Assembly: GCF_031582905.1 (NCBI RefSeq)
Contig: NZ_CP133990.1
Coordinates: forward strand, 868,001 to 932,000
Reading direction: 5' to 3'
Source: Pengzhenrongella sp031582905
GTDB lineage: Bacteria > Actinomycetota > Actinomycetes > Actinomycetales > Cellulomonadaceae
DNA length: 64,000 bases
In this document: positions 36,357 to 45,359 of the stretch, one piece after another
Layout of the letters: each line of letters opens with the position of its first letter
Position numbering within the stretch: the first letter of the stretch is position 1
The notes under the pieces: generated by a model
Databases searched by the model: none
Seen by the model: the letters and a program-made list of their open reading frames with translations, nothing else
Told to the model about the DNA's origin: nothing
Translations under genes and position numbers: made by a program

Positions 36357-37274
36357 TCAGTGCCCGCCGCCCGCCGGGCGGTGCGGCGGGTACACCTCAT
36401 GCAGGAAGGCGCGCACGGTCGCGGTCCAGTCCTCCGCCTCCTCGATCTGCGGGGAGTGCCCGGACTTCTCGAAGATCGCCAGGCGCGCGTCCGGGACGAG
36501 GTCGACGATCGTCTCGCTGCAGGCCACCGGGGTGATCCAGTCGGTGCGACCGACCGTCACGAGGGTGGGTGCGGTGATCTGCGGGAGGAGCGGCTTGAGG
36601 TCGTACCCGGGCAGGTTCACGGCGAAAGCGTAGTTGTGGGCCTTGTACCGGTACGGCGTGGCCTCGACCTTGCGCTCGACGGCCGCCGGGTCGTAGACGA
36701 AGTCGTACAGCGGGAGGATCTCGCGCCAGCAGTCCCGCAGGTCGTCGTCGTCCCGGACCTCGCCGCGGTCGATGCGGTCGAACTTCTCCATGTCGATCGT
36801 CACGCGGTCCGACTGCAGCGCGTTCTCGCGGGCCAGGTGCGCGTTGCCGTTGTCGGCGGAGGTGTCCCGCAGCACGAGGGCCTCCACCCGGTCCGGGTAG
36901 CGGATCGCGTACTCCATCGCCATGAACCCGCCGTAGGAGCCCCCGGCGATCGCGACGGTCTCGGCGCCGGCCCACTCCCGCAGCGCGTCCAGGTCGGCGG
37001 CCCACTGCTCGTGGCTGAACGTGCCCGAGCCCTCGGAGTCCCCGCTGCCGCGGGCGTCGAACACCACGACGCGGTACTCGTCCGCGAGCCGGCCGAACGA
37101 CGCCCGCGGCTCCGCGCGCGAGCCGAGGCCCGGCGCCCCGTGGTGGGTGAGGATCACCGGCGCCCCCTCGGGCCCCAGCACCTCCACGGCCAGCTCGTTG
37201 CCGTTGATCCGGACCCGCTGGGCCCCGGTGGTGGCGCGGGCGAACTCGGGGGAGACGTCGGGCTGGGTGCTCAT
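36357..37274 (-). CDS. Alpha/beta hydrolase, proline iminopeptidase-like
   Basis: A 305-residue serine hydrolase. The triad is visible: Ser in GGSYGGFMAMEYA (near 115), Asp in GRTDWITP (near 244), His in EKSGHSPQIEE (near 273). The oxyanion-hole segment is LTHHGAPGLGSRAEPRASF near 45. The cap domain is compatible with proline iminopeptidase-type aminopeptidases, and the genomic setting (peptide importer, M24 and M19 peptidases) supports peptide hydrolysis, but esterase activity cannot be excluded. It is 80 bases after the M24 gene. Confidence 0.8.
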   Translation of the reverse strand: MSTQPDVSPEFARATTGAQRVRINGNELAVEVLGPEGAPVILTHHGAPGLGSRAEPRASFGRLADEYRVVVFDARGSGDSEGSGTFSHEQWAADLDALREWAGAETVAIAGGSYGGFMAMEYAIRYPDRVEALVLRDTSADNGNAHLARENALQSDRVTIDMEKFDRIDRGEVRDDDDLRDCWREILPLYDFVYDPAAVERKVEATPYRYKAHNYAFAVNLPGYDLKPLLPQITAPTLVTVGRTDWITPVACSETIVDLVPDARLAIFEKSGHSPQIEEAEDWTATVRAFLHEVYPPHRPAGGGH

Positions 37275-37354
37275 GCGAAGGGCTCCAGGGTCGAGGGGGT
37301 CGGGCGGGGAGAGACGGAAGAGCGAGCGGCGAGCGGCGCGGTGATGCGCGGCGG

Positions 37355-38583
37355 TCAGAGCGGGACGACGCAGTCGTCGAGGTCGCGGGGGAGGACGTGA
37401 GCGGCTCGGAGCCGGTGTCGGTGACGAGCATGCTGTCGCTGATCCGGTAGCCGGCGTGGCCGGGGACGTAGATGCCTGGCTCGTTGGAGACCACCATGCC
37501 CGGCTGCAGGACGGTCGGGTCGCCGTCCTCGAGCCACGGCGGCTCGTGCATGCCGACCCCGATGCCGTGACCCTGCCGGTGCCGCAGGTACTGCCCGAGC
37601 CCGCGCTCGCGGATGACGGACAGGCACCGGGCGTTGCTGTCCCGGCACTCCACCCCGGGGGCGATCGCCCGGCCGCCCTCGGCCTGGGCGTCGCGGACGG
37701 CGTCGTGGTAGCGGCGCTGGTCCGCCGAGGGCTCGCCCAGGACGAACGTCCGCTCGCCCTCGACGAACCGCCCGCCGACCGCGCACCCGAGAGACAGCAT
37801 GAACGTGTCGCCGGGTCGCAGCCGGTAGCCGGACGGCAGGCCGTGCGGGATCGCCGAGTTCGGGCCGGCGTAGACCAGACCGCCGGCGAGCGGTGACACC
37901 ACGACGACGTCCGCGTGCTCGGCGTACATCAGCCCGGTCCCGGTGCGGGTCACGTGCGCGGCGAGCTCGGCCTCGCTCGGCAGCGCGCCTCCGGCCGCGA
38001 CGGCGTCGGTCACCAGGGCGATGCCGGCGGCGAGCATGAGGTCGGTGATCCGGGCGGCCTCGCGGTGCAGCGCGATCTCGGCCGGCACCTTGACGGAGCG
38101 CGCGTGCGTGACGAGCTCGGTCGGCACCCAGGCGACGTCGTCGCCGAAGGCCCGGCTGGCCAGGGCGAGGCGGTGCTGGGTCATCGACGTGGTCAGCCCG
38201 ACGCGCCGCGACCCGAGGGAGCCGGCTGCCCGGGCGAGCGCCGCGAACGGGCTCTCGAGGCCGGGGTACTCGGGGTAGGACACCAGCTCGGCGCGCGCGC
38301 CCTGCTCCTCGGCGTGCTGGCGCTCGAGCTCGGGGACCAGCAGCAGCGTCCGGCCGGACGTCTCCACCAGGGCGGCGACGGGCCGCTCGCACGGGTGGTG
38401 GAAGAAGCCGGTGAGGTAGGCGACGTCGTCGGGGTCGTCGGTGAGGACGGCGTCGAAGCCGGCCTCCTCGGCGCGGGCCCGGACGCCCGCCTGCAGGTGG
38501 TCGAGGACGTCCGGCGTCAGGCGCGGGGCGAAGCCCGCCGGGGAGGGGGCCCCGGTGGACGGGGTGAGCGTGTCAGCGGTCAT
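37355..38583 (-). CDS. M24-family metallopeptidase (Xaa-Pro aminopeptidase-like), frameshifted
   Basis: About 409 residues after repair. An N-terminal creatinase-like domain (residues 30-170, VLTDDPDDVAYLTGFF) precedes the pita-bread catalytic domain. Metal-site elements visible include FMLSLGCAVGGRFVEGERTF, the histidine region RHRQGHGIGVGMHEPPWLED, and VVSNEPGIYVPGHAGYRISD. Some usual Asp ligands appear as other residues, so whether it is a peptidase or a creatinase-type hydrolase is open. A lost base in the run near 37388 displaces the last 11 residues (PRDLDDCVVPL). ATG 38583 overlaps the DppC stop by 11 bases. Confidence 0.82.
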
Positions 38584-39475
38584 GGTTCCTCGGGTTGCGG
38601 GCGTCGTTGTACGCGATGGACAGGAGGGTCGCGGAGAGCACGAGGGCGAGGATCGCCAGCGAGGGGAAGAGCGTCATCCACCACGCGCTCACCATGGCTC
38701 CGGACTGCTGGGCCTCGTAGAGGATGCGTCCCCAGGACCAGACGGTGGGGTCGCCGAGCCCGAGGAACGCCAGGCCGGCGGCCGAGAGCACCGCACGCGA
38801 GGCGGTCACCACGACCGAGACGACGATGACCGGGGTGACGGCGGGGATGACGTGCCGGCCGATGATCCAGCCGTGCCGGTTCGTCATCAGCCGGGCGGCG
38901 TCGACGTAGGGCAGGTGCACGACCGACAGCGCCTGGGACCGCACGAGCCGGGTGACCTCGGGCCAGGAGAACGCGGCGATCACCAGGATGATCGTCGTCG
39001 TGCTGGGACCGGCGAGCGCGGCGACGAGGATCATGAGGGGCAGCACCGGCAGGGACAGCGTGAGGTCCACGACGACGCCGACCACGGCGTCCACCGCGGG
39101 CACGTAGGCGCCGACGACCGCGATGAGGGTGCCGACCACGATCGCGATGACCGACGCGGCGGCGGCCACGAGGAGGGACTGCCGCGCGCCCCACACGACC
39201 TCCGCGTAGACGTCGCGCCCGAGGGCGTCGGTGCCGAACCAGTGCGCGCCGCTCGGCGGGTGCAGCACGTCGACGCTGAAGGACGCGGGGGGCTCGGACA
39301 GCAGCGGGGCCGCGACCGCGGCGACCGCCAGCCCGAGCAGGATGACCAGGGAGGCCATCCCCAGGGGCTGGCGGCGGAACGCGTGCCACGTGCCGCGTCC
39401 GGCGCGTGTGCCGCCGGTGGCGACCGGCTCGTTCGCGGGGACCAGCAGCTCGGTGTCGGGCAGGGGAGCCGTCAT
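38573..39475 (-). CDS. Dipeptide ABC transporter permease, DppC-like
   Basis: A 300-residue permease of the peptide/nickel class: N-terminal cytosolic part, first helix LGMASLVILLGLAVAAVAAP, the extracytoplasmic FGTDALGRDVYAEVVWGARQ signature near 90, and a late FLGLGDPTVWSWGRILYEAQ near 245. The EAA-like loop is LPYVDAARLMTNRHGWIIGR. ATG 39475 overlaps the DppB stop (ATGA). It pairs with DppB to form the channel. Confidence 0.92.
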   Translation of the reverse strand: MTAPLPDTELLVPANEPVATGGTRAGRGTWHAFRRQPLGMASLVILLGLAVAAVAAPLLSEPPASFSVDVLHPPSGAHWFGTDALGRDVYAEVVWGARQSLLVAAAASVIAIVVGTLIAVVGAYVPAVDAVVGVVVDLTLSLPVLPLMILVAALAGPSTTTIILVIAAFSWPEVTRLVRSQALSVVHLPYVDAARLMTNRHGWIIGRHVIPAVTPVIVVSVVVTASRAVLSAAGLAFLGLGDPTVWSWGRILYEAQQSGAMVSAWWMTLFPSLAILALVLSATLLSIAYNDARNPRNHDR

Positions 39476-40434
39476 GACGCCTTCACTCTCGGGTCGAGGA
39501 ATCCGTAGGCGATGTCGGTGAGCGTGTTGGCCGCCACCACGGTGACCGCGAGCAGGAGGAACGCGCCCTGCAGCACGGGGAAGTCGAGCTGGGTGACGGC
39601 CTCGTAGATCCCGCGGCCGACGCCCGGGTAGGCGAAGACCGTCTCGGTGAGGACCGCCCCGCCGACGAGGAAGCCGAGCTGCAGGCCGATGAGCGTGGTG
39701 GCCGGCAGGAGCGCGTTGCGCAGCGCGTGCTTCCACAGGATCCGCCGGTACGGCAGGCCGTTGGCCCGGGCGAGGACGGTGTAGTCCTCGTTCAGCGCGT
39801 CCACGACGGTCGCGCGCATGGTCAGGGCGTACGAGCCGAGCTGGATGAGCGTCAGCGAGACCGCCGGCAGGACGAGGTGCGACAGCACCGACCCGTACCA
39901 CTCGAACCCGTAGACGTTCTGGCTGTACGCACCGCCGATCGGCAGCCAGCCCAGCTCCAGCCCGAACAGGTAGAGCAGGAGGATGCCGACGCTCGGCACG
40001 AACAGGGACTGCCCGGTGACGCCGACGACCTGGACGGCCTTGTCGATCAGGCCGCCCTTGTGGGCCGCCGCGATCACGCCGAGCGGGATGCCGATCACCA
40101 CCGTGAGGAGCATCGCGGTCGCGGTCAGCAGCAGGGTCCACGGGATGCGCTCGAGCAGGATGTCGATCACGGGCAGGGACTGGGTGAACGACGTCCCGAG
40201 GTTCCCCTGCAGCAGCTGGCCCAGGTAGAGCACGTACTGCACGGGCAGGGGCTGGTCGAGGCCGTACTGGGTGAGCAGGGCCGCCCGCTGGTCCTCCGTC
40301 ATGTTCGTGGCGGCGACGGCCAGAGCCGGGTCCCCGGGCAGAAGCCGCAGGAGGAGGAACGTCACGGTGACGGCGAACCAGACCGTGAGCAGGCCTCGTC
40401 CGAGGCGGCGCAGGACGAACAGGGCGATGGACAT
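39472..40434 (-). CDS. Dipeptide ABC transporter permease, DppB-like
   Basis: A 320-residue permease. Typical DppB opening (LFVLRRLGRGLLTVWFAVTV, then LLRLLPGDPALAVA), the loop YGLDQPLPVQYVLYLGQLLQ near 60, the cytoplasmic EAA region DYTVLARANGLPYRRILWKH near 220, and the end AYPGVGRGIYEAVTQLDFPV. Six helices. The start is ATG 40434, 43 bases after the binding-protein stop, with GAGAGGG further upstream. Confidence 0.92.
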   Translation of the reverse strand: MSIALFVLRRLGRGLLTVWFAVTVTFLLLRLLPGDPALAVAATNMTEDQRAALLTQYGLDQPLPVQYVLYLGQLLQGNLGTSFTQSLPVIDILLERIPWTLLLTATAMLLTVVIGIPLGVIAAAHKGGLIDKAVQVVGVTGQSLFVPSVGILLLYLFGLELGWLPIGGAYSQNVYGFEWYGSVLSHLVLPAVSLTLIQLGSYALTMRATVVDALNEDYTVLARANGLPYRRILWKHALRNALLPATTLIGLQLGFLVGGAVLTETVFAYPGVGRGIYEAVTQLDFPVLQGAFLLLAVTVVAANTLTDIAYGFLDPRVKAS

Positions 40435-40477
40435 GGGCGGGCGGCCCTCTCTCAGCCGGTCGGGGTCGGGCCGGCCG

Positions 40478-42127
40478 TCAGCCGTCGGCCTTGCGGGCAC
40501 TGGCGACGGACTCCGCGTGGACGATCGAGAGCAGCTCGCTGGGCTTGACGATGAAGCCCGACCACTCCGAGCTGTGCGCCACGTAGAGGTTCTGCGTGTA
40601 CATGATGTTGTCGTAGACCTGCTCGTGGACGATCTGCGCGGCCTGCCGCATCAGGTCGATCGTCTCGTCACGGTCGGTGGTGACACCGGCCTGGGCGATG
40701 AGGTCGTTGAGCTCGGGGTCGTCGACGTGGGTGTAGTTGATCGCCCCGCCGGGGAGGTACGACAGCCGGAAGTTCGTGACCGGGTCGTCCATGATCGCGA
40801 AGTTGCCGGCGTAGATGTCGTAGTCGCCGGCGTTCGTCTGCGCGAGGTAGGTGTTGCGCTCCAGGCCCTGGAGCTCGATCGCGATGCCGGCCTGCGCCGC
40901 GCTGTCCTTGACGAGCTGGGCCCACTGGCTCGTGACGGCGTCCTGCAGGGAGTACAGGAGCCGGAACGTCACGGGGAACATCCCGTCGGCGCCGGCGGTG
41001 TAGCCGGCGTCCTCCATCAGCTGGCGGGACATCTCCGGGTCGAACGCGTACTCCTCGATGGACGGGTCGTAGTAGTCGGCGAGCACCGGCATGAGCGGGC
41101 TCGACCCGGTCGAGACGGCCTGGCCCTGGAGGACGACCTGACGGATCGTCTCGTAGTCCGCGGCGTGCGCGAGCGCCTGCCGCACCTCCGTCTTCGCCAG
41201 GTCCGGGTGGTCCATGTTGTAGACCATGTGCGCGTACCCCAGGCCGGGGACCTCGACGACCTCGAGGCCCTCGGTGCCGCGCAGCTGCTCCACCTGGGCC
41301 GGCGGCAGGGCGTTGGCGATGACGTCGACCTCACCGCTCTGCAGCGCGAGGATCTCGGTGTTCACGTCCGGCAGGACGCGGTACACGATCTGCGCCGGGA
41401 TCGGCACGCCACCCTCGACGAGCGGGTAGCTGTCGGTGCGCTCGAGCGTGTAGCTCTGGCCCACCTGGACGTCGGTCAGCAGGTACGGGCCGGCGCTGAC
41501 CCAGCCGCCGTCGCTGCCGTCGTTCGCGAACGTCGCGACCGAGCCGGCCGGCTCGAAGACGTGCTGCGGCACGACGTTGCCCCAGAACCCGATCTCGTCC
41601 ACCAGCGAGGCGTCCGGCTCGGTGAGCTCGAACTCGACGCGGGTGTCGGAGACCGCCTCGGCGGACTCTTCGACGAACGTACCCATCTGGCCGTAGAAGG
41701 TCCCGGCGGGCTTGTCGCGCTTGACCGCGTTGAGCGTGTAGGCGACGTCCTCGGCGGTGAGCGGCTCGCCGTCGCTCCACACGAAGTCGTCGCGGATCTC
41801 GTAGAAGCCGGTGAGCTCGTCGACGTAGCCCCAGTCGGTCGCGAGGAACTCCTCCTTCGAGCCGTCCTCGGTGATCGACAGCAGGTGGGGGTACATGAGG
41901 TTGGTGACCCAGTAGTCGCTGCGGCTGTTGCCGATCAGCGGGTTGTAGTTCACGACGTCGGTCGTGGTCGCGATGGTCAGGGTGTCGTCACCCGCCACGG
42001 CTCCGCCGGCGGCGCTCTCCTCGGAGGTCTCGGCGGCCTCCTCGGGGGCCTCGGGCGCGCAGGCGGTGAGGACGAGTGCGGTGGCGGCTGCGAGGGCCGC
42101 CCCGGCGAGCGCTGAGGGACGACGCAT
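40478..42127 (-). CDS. Peptide-binding ABC lipoprotein (SBP family 5)
   Basis: A 549-residue solute-binding protein of the DppA/OppA class. Lipobox LVLTAC places the lipidated Cys at residue 23. An acidic, Glu-rich linker (APEAPEEAAETSEESAAGG) tethers the domain. Family blocks include VVNYNPLIGNSRSDYWV, the DDFVWSDGEPLTAEDVAYTL region near 110-130 and EVRQALAHAADYETI near 325. The ATG shares one base with the stop of the M19 gene (TGATG). It captures peptide-like ligands outside the membrane; ligand size cannot be read from sequence. Confidence 0.9.
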   Translation of the reverse strand: MRRPSALAGAALAAATALVLTACAPEAPEEAAETSEESAAGGAVAGDDTLTIATTTDVVNYNPLIGNSRSDYWVTNLMYPHLLSITEDGSKEEFLATDWGYVDELTGFYEIRDDFVWSDGEPLTAEDVAYTLNAVKRDKPAGTFYGQMGTFVEESAEAVSDTRVEFELTEPDASLVDEIGFWGNVVPQHVFEPAGSVATFANDGSDGGWVSAGPYLLTDVQVGQSYTLERTDSYPLVEGGVPIPAQIVYRVLPDVNTEILALQSGEVDVIANALPPAQVEQLRGTEGLEVVEVPGLGYAHMVYNMDHPDLAKTEVRQALAHAADYETIRQVVLQGQAVSTGSSPLMPVLADYYDPSIEEYAFDPEMSRQLMEDAGYTAGADGMFPVTFRLLYSLQDAVTSQWAQLVKDSAAQAGIAIELQGLERNTYLAQTNAGDYDIYAGNFAIMDDPVTNFRLSYLPGGAINYTHVDDPELNDLIAQAGVTTDRDETIDLMRQAAQIVHEQVYDNIMYTQNLYVAHSSEWSGFIVKPSELLSIVHAESVASARKADG

Positions 42128-43335
42128 CAGAACCAGACCTCCTCGAGAACGCGGACGATGTTGCCGCCGACGACCATGCGGATCTCGTCGTCGGAGTACC
42201 CGTGCTGGACGAGCCAGCCGATGATGTTGGTGAAGCACTCGGCCGGGTTCTCCAGGCCGTCGACGTAGGGGACCTCCTCGTACTCGACCCCGGCGTGGGC
42301 CTGGCCCAGCGAGAGGTTCGACGCGAACGCCTTGTGCAGGCCGACGTGGTCGCCGAAGAGCGTGTCGGGGCCGAACGCGACGTGCTCGATGCCGACGAGG
42401 TCGACGCAGTACACGAAGTGGTCCATGACCGACTCGAGGCTGTGCCGCGGGTGCTCGGGCGACAGCGTGGTGTGCGGTGCGGCCTCCAGGCCGATGACGC
42501 CGCCGCGGCGTGCGCACTCCACGATCGTCTCGTCGGTCTTCATGCGGTTCGTCGGCCAGACGGCACGCGCACCCGCGTGGGTGATGAAGACGGGCTTGGT
42601 GGACGCCTTGATGGTGTCCAGGCACGTCCGGTCGCCGGAGTGGGAGATGTCGATCGCGATGCCGAGCTTGTTCATCCGGGCGACGGCGCGCTCCCCGAAG
42701 TACGTCAGGCCACCGTCACCGCGCTCCTTGAGGCCGCTGCCGAGCGTGTTGGCCTCCGAGTAGGCGATGCCCATCTGGCGCACGCCGAACCCGTACAGGA
42801 CGTCGAGCCGGTCGACCTCGTTCTCGATCATGGTCGAGGCCTCGAGCGCGAAGACGTGCGCGACGCGTCCGGTCTCGGCCGCGAGGCGGATGTCCGCGAG
42901 CGACTCGCCCTTGATGACGAAGTCCTGGTGGGCGAGGTCGGCCATCCGGACGCCCAGGTCGAAGAGCACGTCCTGGTACTTCCAGCCGGCGTCGCTGGAG
43001 ATGCAGCACGTCCCGTCCATGCCGTTGTCGAACACGGCGGTCAGGCCGGAGCGGGACAGGCCCTCGTAGCCGGTGGGTTCGCGGCCCTGGCGGATGTGGT
43101 CGCGGAGCTGGCCCATGTCCTTGGGGAAGACCTGCACGTGCTCGTGCAGGGAGATGACCGTCTCCTCGGTGAGCAGGCGCCGGGCGCGCTCGGCCTGCTC
43201 GGTGGTCAGGTCCAGGCCGGCGTACTCCGGCACACGGCCGATCTGCTTGTCGTACTCGAAGACGCGGTAGTCGACGCCGGCCTCCAGGTACTCGTACGCG
43301 GTGTAGCCCGTGTACCGCTTCGCGGGTTCGAGCAC
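42127..43335 (-). CDS. M19-family membrane dipeptidase
   Basis: A 402-residue zinc dipeptidase of the renal/membrane dipeptidase family. First metal site in SLHEHVQVF near 67, bridging Glu in FALEASTMIENE near 160, then AIDISHSGDRTCLDTI near 225 and FITHAGARAVWP near 250, and the final Asp block AFGPDTLFGD near 325. These enzymes cleave dipeptides with little stereo-preference, sometimes D-residues. The GTG at 43335 has GGAGGA five bases upstream; longer frames lack a site. It opens the eight-gene operon and feeds on the adjacent importer's ligands. No signal peptide, so it is cytosolic despite the family name. Confidence 0.85.
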   Translation of the reverse strand: MLEPAKRYTGYTAYEYLEAGVDYRVFEYDKQIGRVPEYAGLDLTTEQAERARRLLTEETVISLHEHVQVFPKDMGQLRDHIRQGREPTGYEGLSRSGLTAVFDNGMDGTCCISSDAGWKYQDVLFDLGVRMADLAHQDFVIKGESLADIRLAAETGRVAHVFALEASTMIENEVDRLDVLYGFGVRQMGIAYSEANTLGSGLKERGDGGLTYFGERAVARMNKLGIAIDISHSGDRTCLDTIKASTKPVFITHAGARAVWPTNRMKTDETIVECARRGGVIGLEAAPHTTLSPEHPRHSLESVMDHFVYCVDLVGIEHVAFGPDTLFGDHVGLHKAFASNLSLGQAHAGVEYEEVPYVDGLENPAECFTNIIGWLVQHGYSDDEIRMVVGGNIVRVLEEVWF

Positions 43336-43557
43336 GGGGGTCCTCCTTGGGTCGCGGGCGGTGCCCGCCGGGCCGGCGCGGGGGCGGCGGAGGCGGGCGC
43401 GTCCGGGATGGGTGGCGGGGTGAGTCGAGCGAGCTATCGGGACGAACCGGCTCACGGACCTCACTGTTGAGATTTTTCGGCGTCACGTCAACGAAAACGC
43501 CTCAGATCGGCAAGAGTTAACACGCCGGAAACATCACGGTGACGTGGACGGTGCACC
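43336..43557. promoter_or_regulatory. Divergent promoter region of the peptide locus with TTTTCG/CGAAAA dyad
   Basis: This 222-base divergent region is unusually AT-rich around 43465-43510. TTTTCG (43474-43479) and CGAAAA (43492-43497) form a dyad with a 12-base centre, flanked by TGTTGAGAT and AAGAGTTAAC. A/T-rich dyads are typical of Lrp/AsnC sites, and the locus encodes its own tandem Lrp. No -10 could be fixed with certainty. Confidence 0.45.
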
Positions 43558-45341
43558 ATGGGCGACATGGCGACCTCCACCTCCGAGCTCCCCGGCGCCC
43601 GTGCGTCGCGTCCGCCGGTCCTGCGCGTGCGCGGCCTCGACGTCCGGTTCACGCCGACCGGCCGCGCACCCGTGGTCGCCGCCACCGGCGTCGACCTCGA
43701 CGTCCGGGCCGGCGAGCTGGTCGCGCTCCTCGGCGAGTCCGGGTCGGGGAAGACCGTCACCGCGCGTGCCGTCATGGGCATCCAGGACCCGGCCGCCACG
43801 GTGACCGCACGCGAGCTGTCGCTCTCCGGGGTGGACCTCCTCGGCATGGACGAGGCGGCGCGCCGGCGGATCCGGGGCGAGCGGATGAGCATGGTCCTGC
43901 AGGACGCGCTGTCGTCCCTCAACCCGGTGCTCACCGTGGGCGACCAGATCGGCGAGGTCTTCCGCGTCCACCGCGGGCTGTCCCGCCGGCAGGCCCGGGC
44001 CCGGGCGGTCGAGCTGCTGGACCTGGTCGGCATCGCGCGCCCGGGGAGCGGGTCGACAACTACCCGCACCAGTTCTCCGGCGGCATGCGCCAGCGCATCC
44101 TCATCGCGATGGCGATCGCGCTCGAGCCCGAGCTGCTCATCGCCGACGAGCCCACCACGGCTCTCGACGTGACCGTCCAGGCGCAGATCCTGCGTCTGCT
44201 CGACGACCTGCGGCGCCGCCTGGACATGGCGGTCCTGCTCATCACCCACGACATCGGCGTCGTCACCGAGGTGGCCGACCGGCTCGCGGTCATGTATCGC
44301 GGCGAGGTCGTCGAGCAGGGCGACGCGGACGCGATCTTCGCCGCCCCGCAGGCCCCCTACACCCGCACGCTGCTCGGGTCGGCGCCCACGCCCGCGCCGC
44401 CGCGCGTCCTGCCCGATGCCGTCGTCGCGTCCGTCGCCACCACCACGACCGGCGCCCCGGCCACGACCGGCGCCCCGGCCGGGACGGGCGGCGCCGTGCC
44501 CGCCGACGACGTCGTCCTGCGCGCGACCGGGATCTCCCGCGTCTTCCACACCGGCTCGCGGCTGTCCCGGACGAGCGTGCACGCCGTCGACGGCGTCGAC
44601 CTCACGCTGCGGCGCGGGGAGACGCTGGCTGTGGTGGGGGAGTCGGGCAGCGGCAAGTCCACGCTGGCGCGGATCCTCGTGGGGCTGGAGAGCGCCGACG
44701 AGGGCACGGTCGAGTTCCGGGGCACGGACGTGACCCGTCGGACGCACGGGCGCCGCGGGGCTCGCGCCGGGATCCCCATGGTGTTCCAGGATCCCTACAC
44801 GTCGCTCGACCCCCGCATGCGGGTCCGCGACCTCGTGACCGAGCCGATGACCGTCCGGCGCACCGGGACGCGCGACGAGCGCTACGCGCGCGCGGCCGAG
44901 GTGCTCGACCTCGTCGGGCTCGGGGCGGAGGCGATGGACCGGTTCGCGCACCAGTTCTCCGGCGGGCAGCGCCAGCGCATCGGGATCGCCCGGGCGCTGG
45001 TGCGTGACCCGGACGTCCTCGTCTGCGACGAGCCGGTCTCGGCGCTCGACGTCACCATCCAGGCGCAGGTGGTGGACCTGCTCGTCGAGCTGCAGGAGCG
45101 ACTGGGCGTCGGCATCGTGTTCATCTCGCACGACCTGTCCGTCGTGCAGAACCTCGCGCACCGCGTGCTGGTCATGCACCACGGCAAGCAGGTCGAGACC
45201 GGCGATGTCGAGCAGATCTTCGAGCGCCCGCGTGAGCAGTACACCCGTGACCTGCTCGCCTCCATCCCGCCGTTGACCCGGGCCGAGCGCGGCAAGCTCA
45301 CCGGGGCCCGCTCCGCCGCGCCGTCGGGCTCGGCCGCGTAG
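43558..45341 (+). CDS. Fused dipeptide ABC ATPase (DppD-DppF in one chain), frameshifted
   Basis: About 594 residues after repair: two complete ATPase domains in one chain. Domain 1: Walker A GESGSGKT at 59-66, signature FSGGMRQRILIAMA near 174, Walker B LLIADEPTTALD near 195. Domain 2: GESGSGKSTLA near 365, FSGGQRQRIGIARA near 470, VLVCDEPVSALD near 490. The linker (about 280-325) contains a perfect tandem 18-bp repeat. One lost G in the GGGG run 44041-44044 splits domain 1 (restores PGERVDNYPHQFSGG). Energises the DppBC channel encoded divergently. A second ATG at 43567 is possible. Confidence 0.88.
44443..44478 (+). repeat. Tandem 18-bp repeat in the ATPase linker
   Basis: CCACGACCGGCGCCCCGG occurs twice head to tail (44443-44460 and 44461-44478), encoding the flexible TTGAPA-TTGAPA linker between the two ATPase domains. 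Confidence 0.85.
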
Positions 45342-45359
45342 GGCGGGCCGCCGCCGCCC

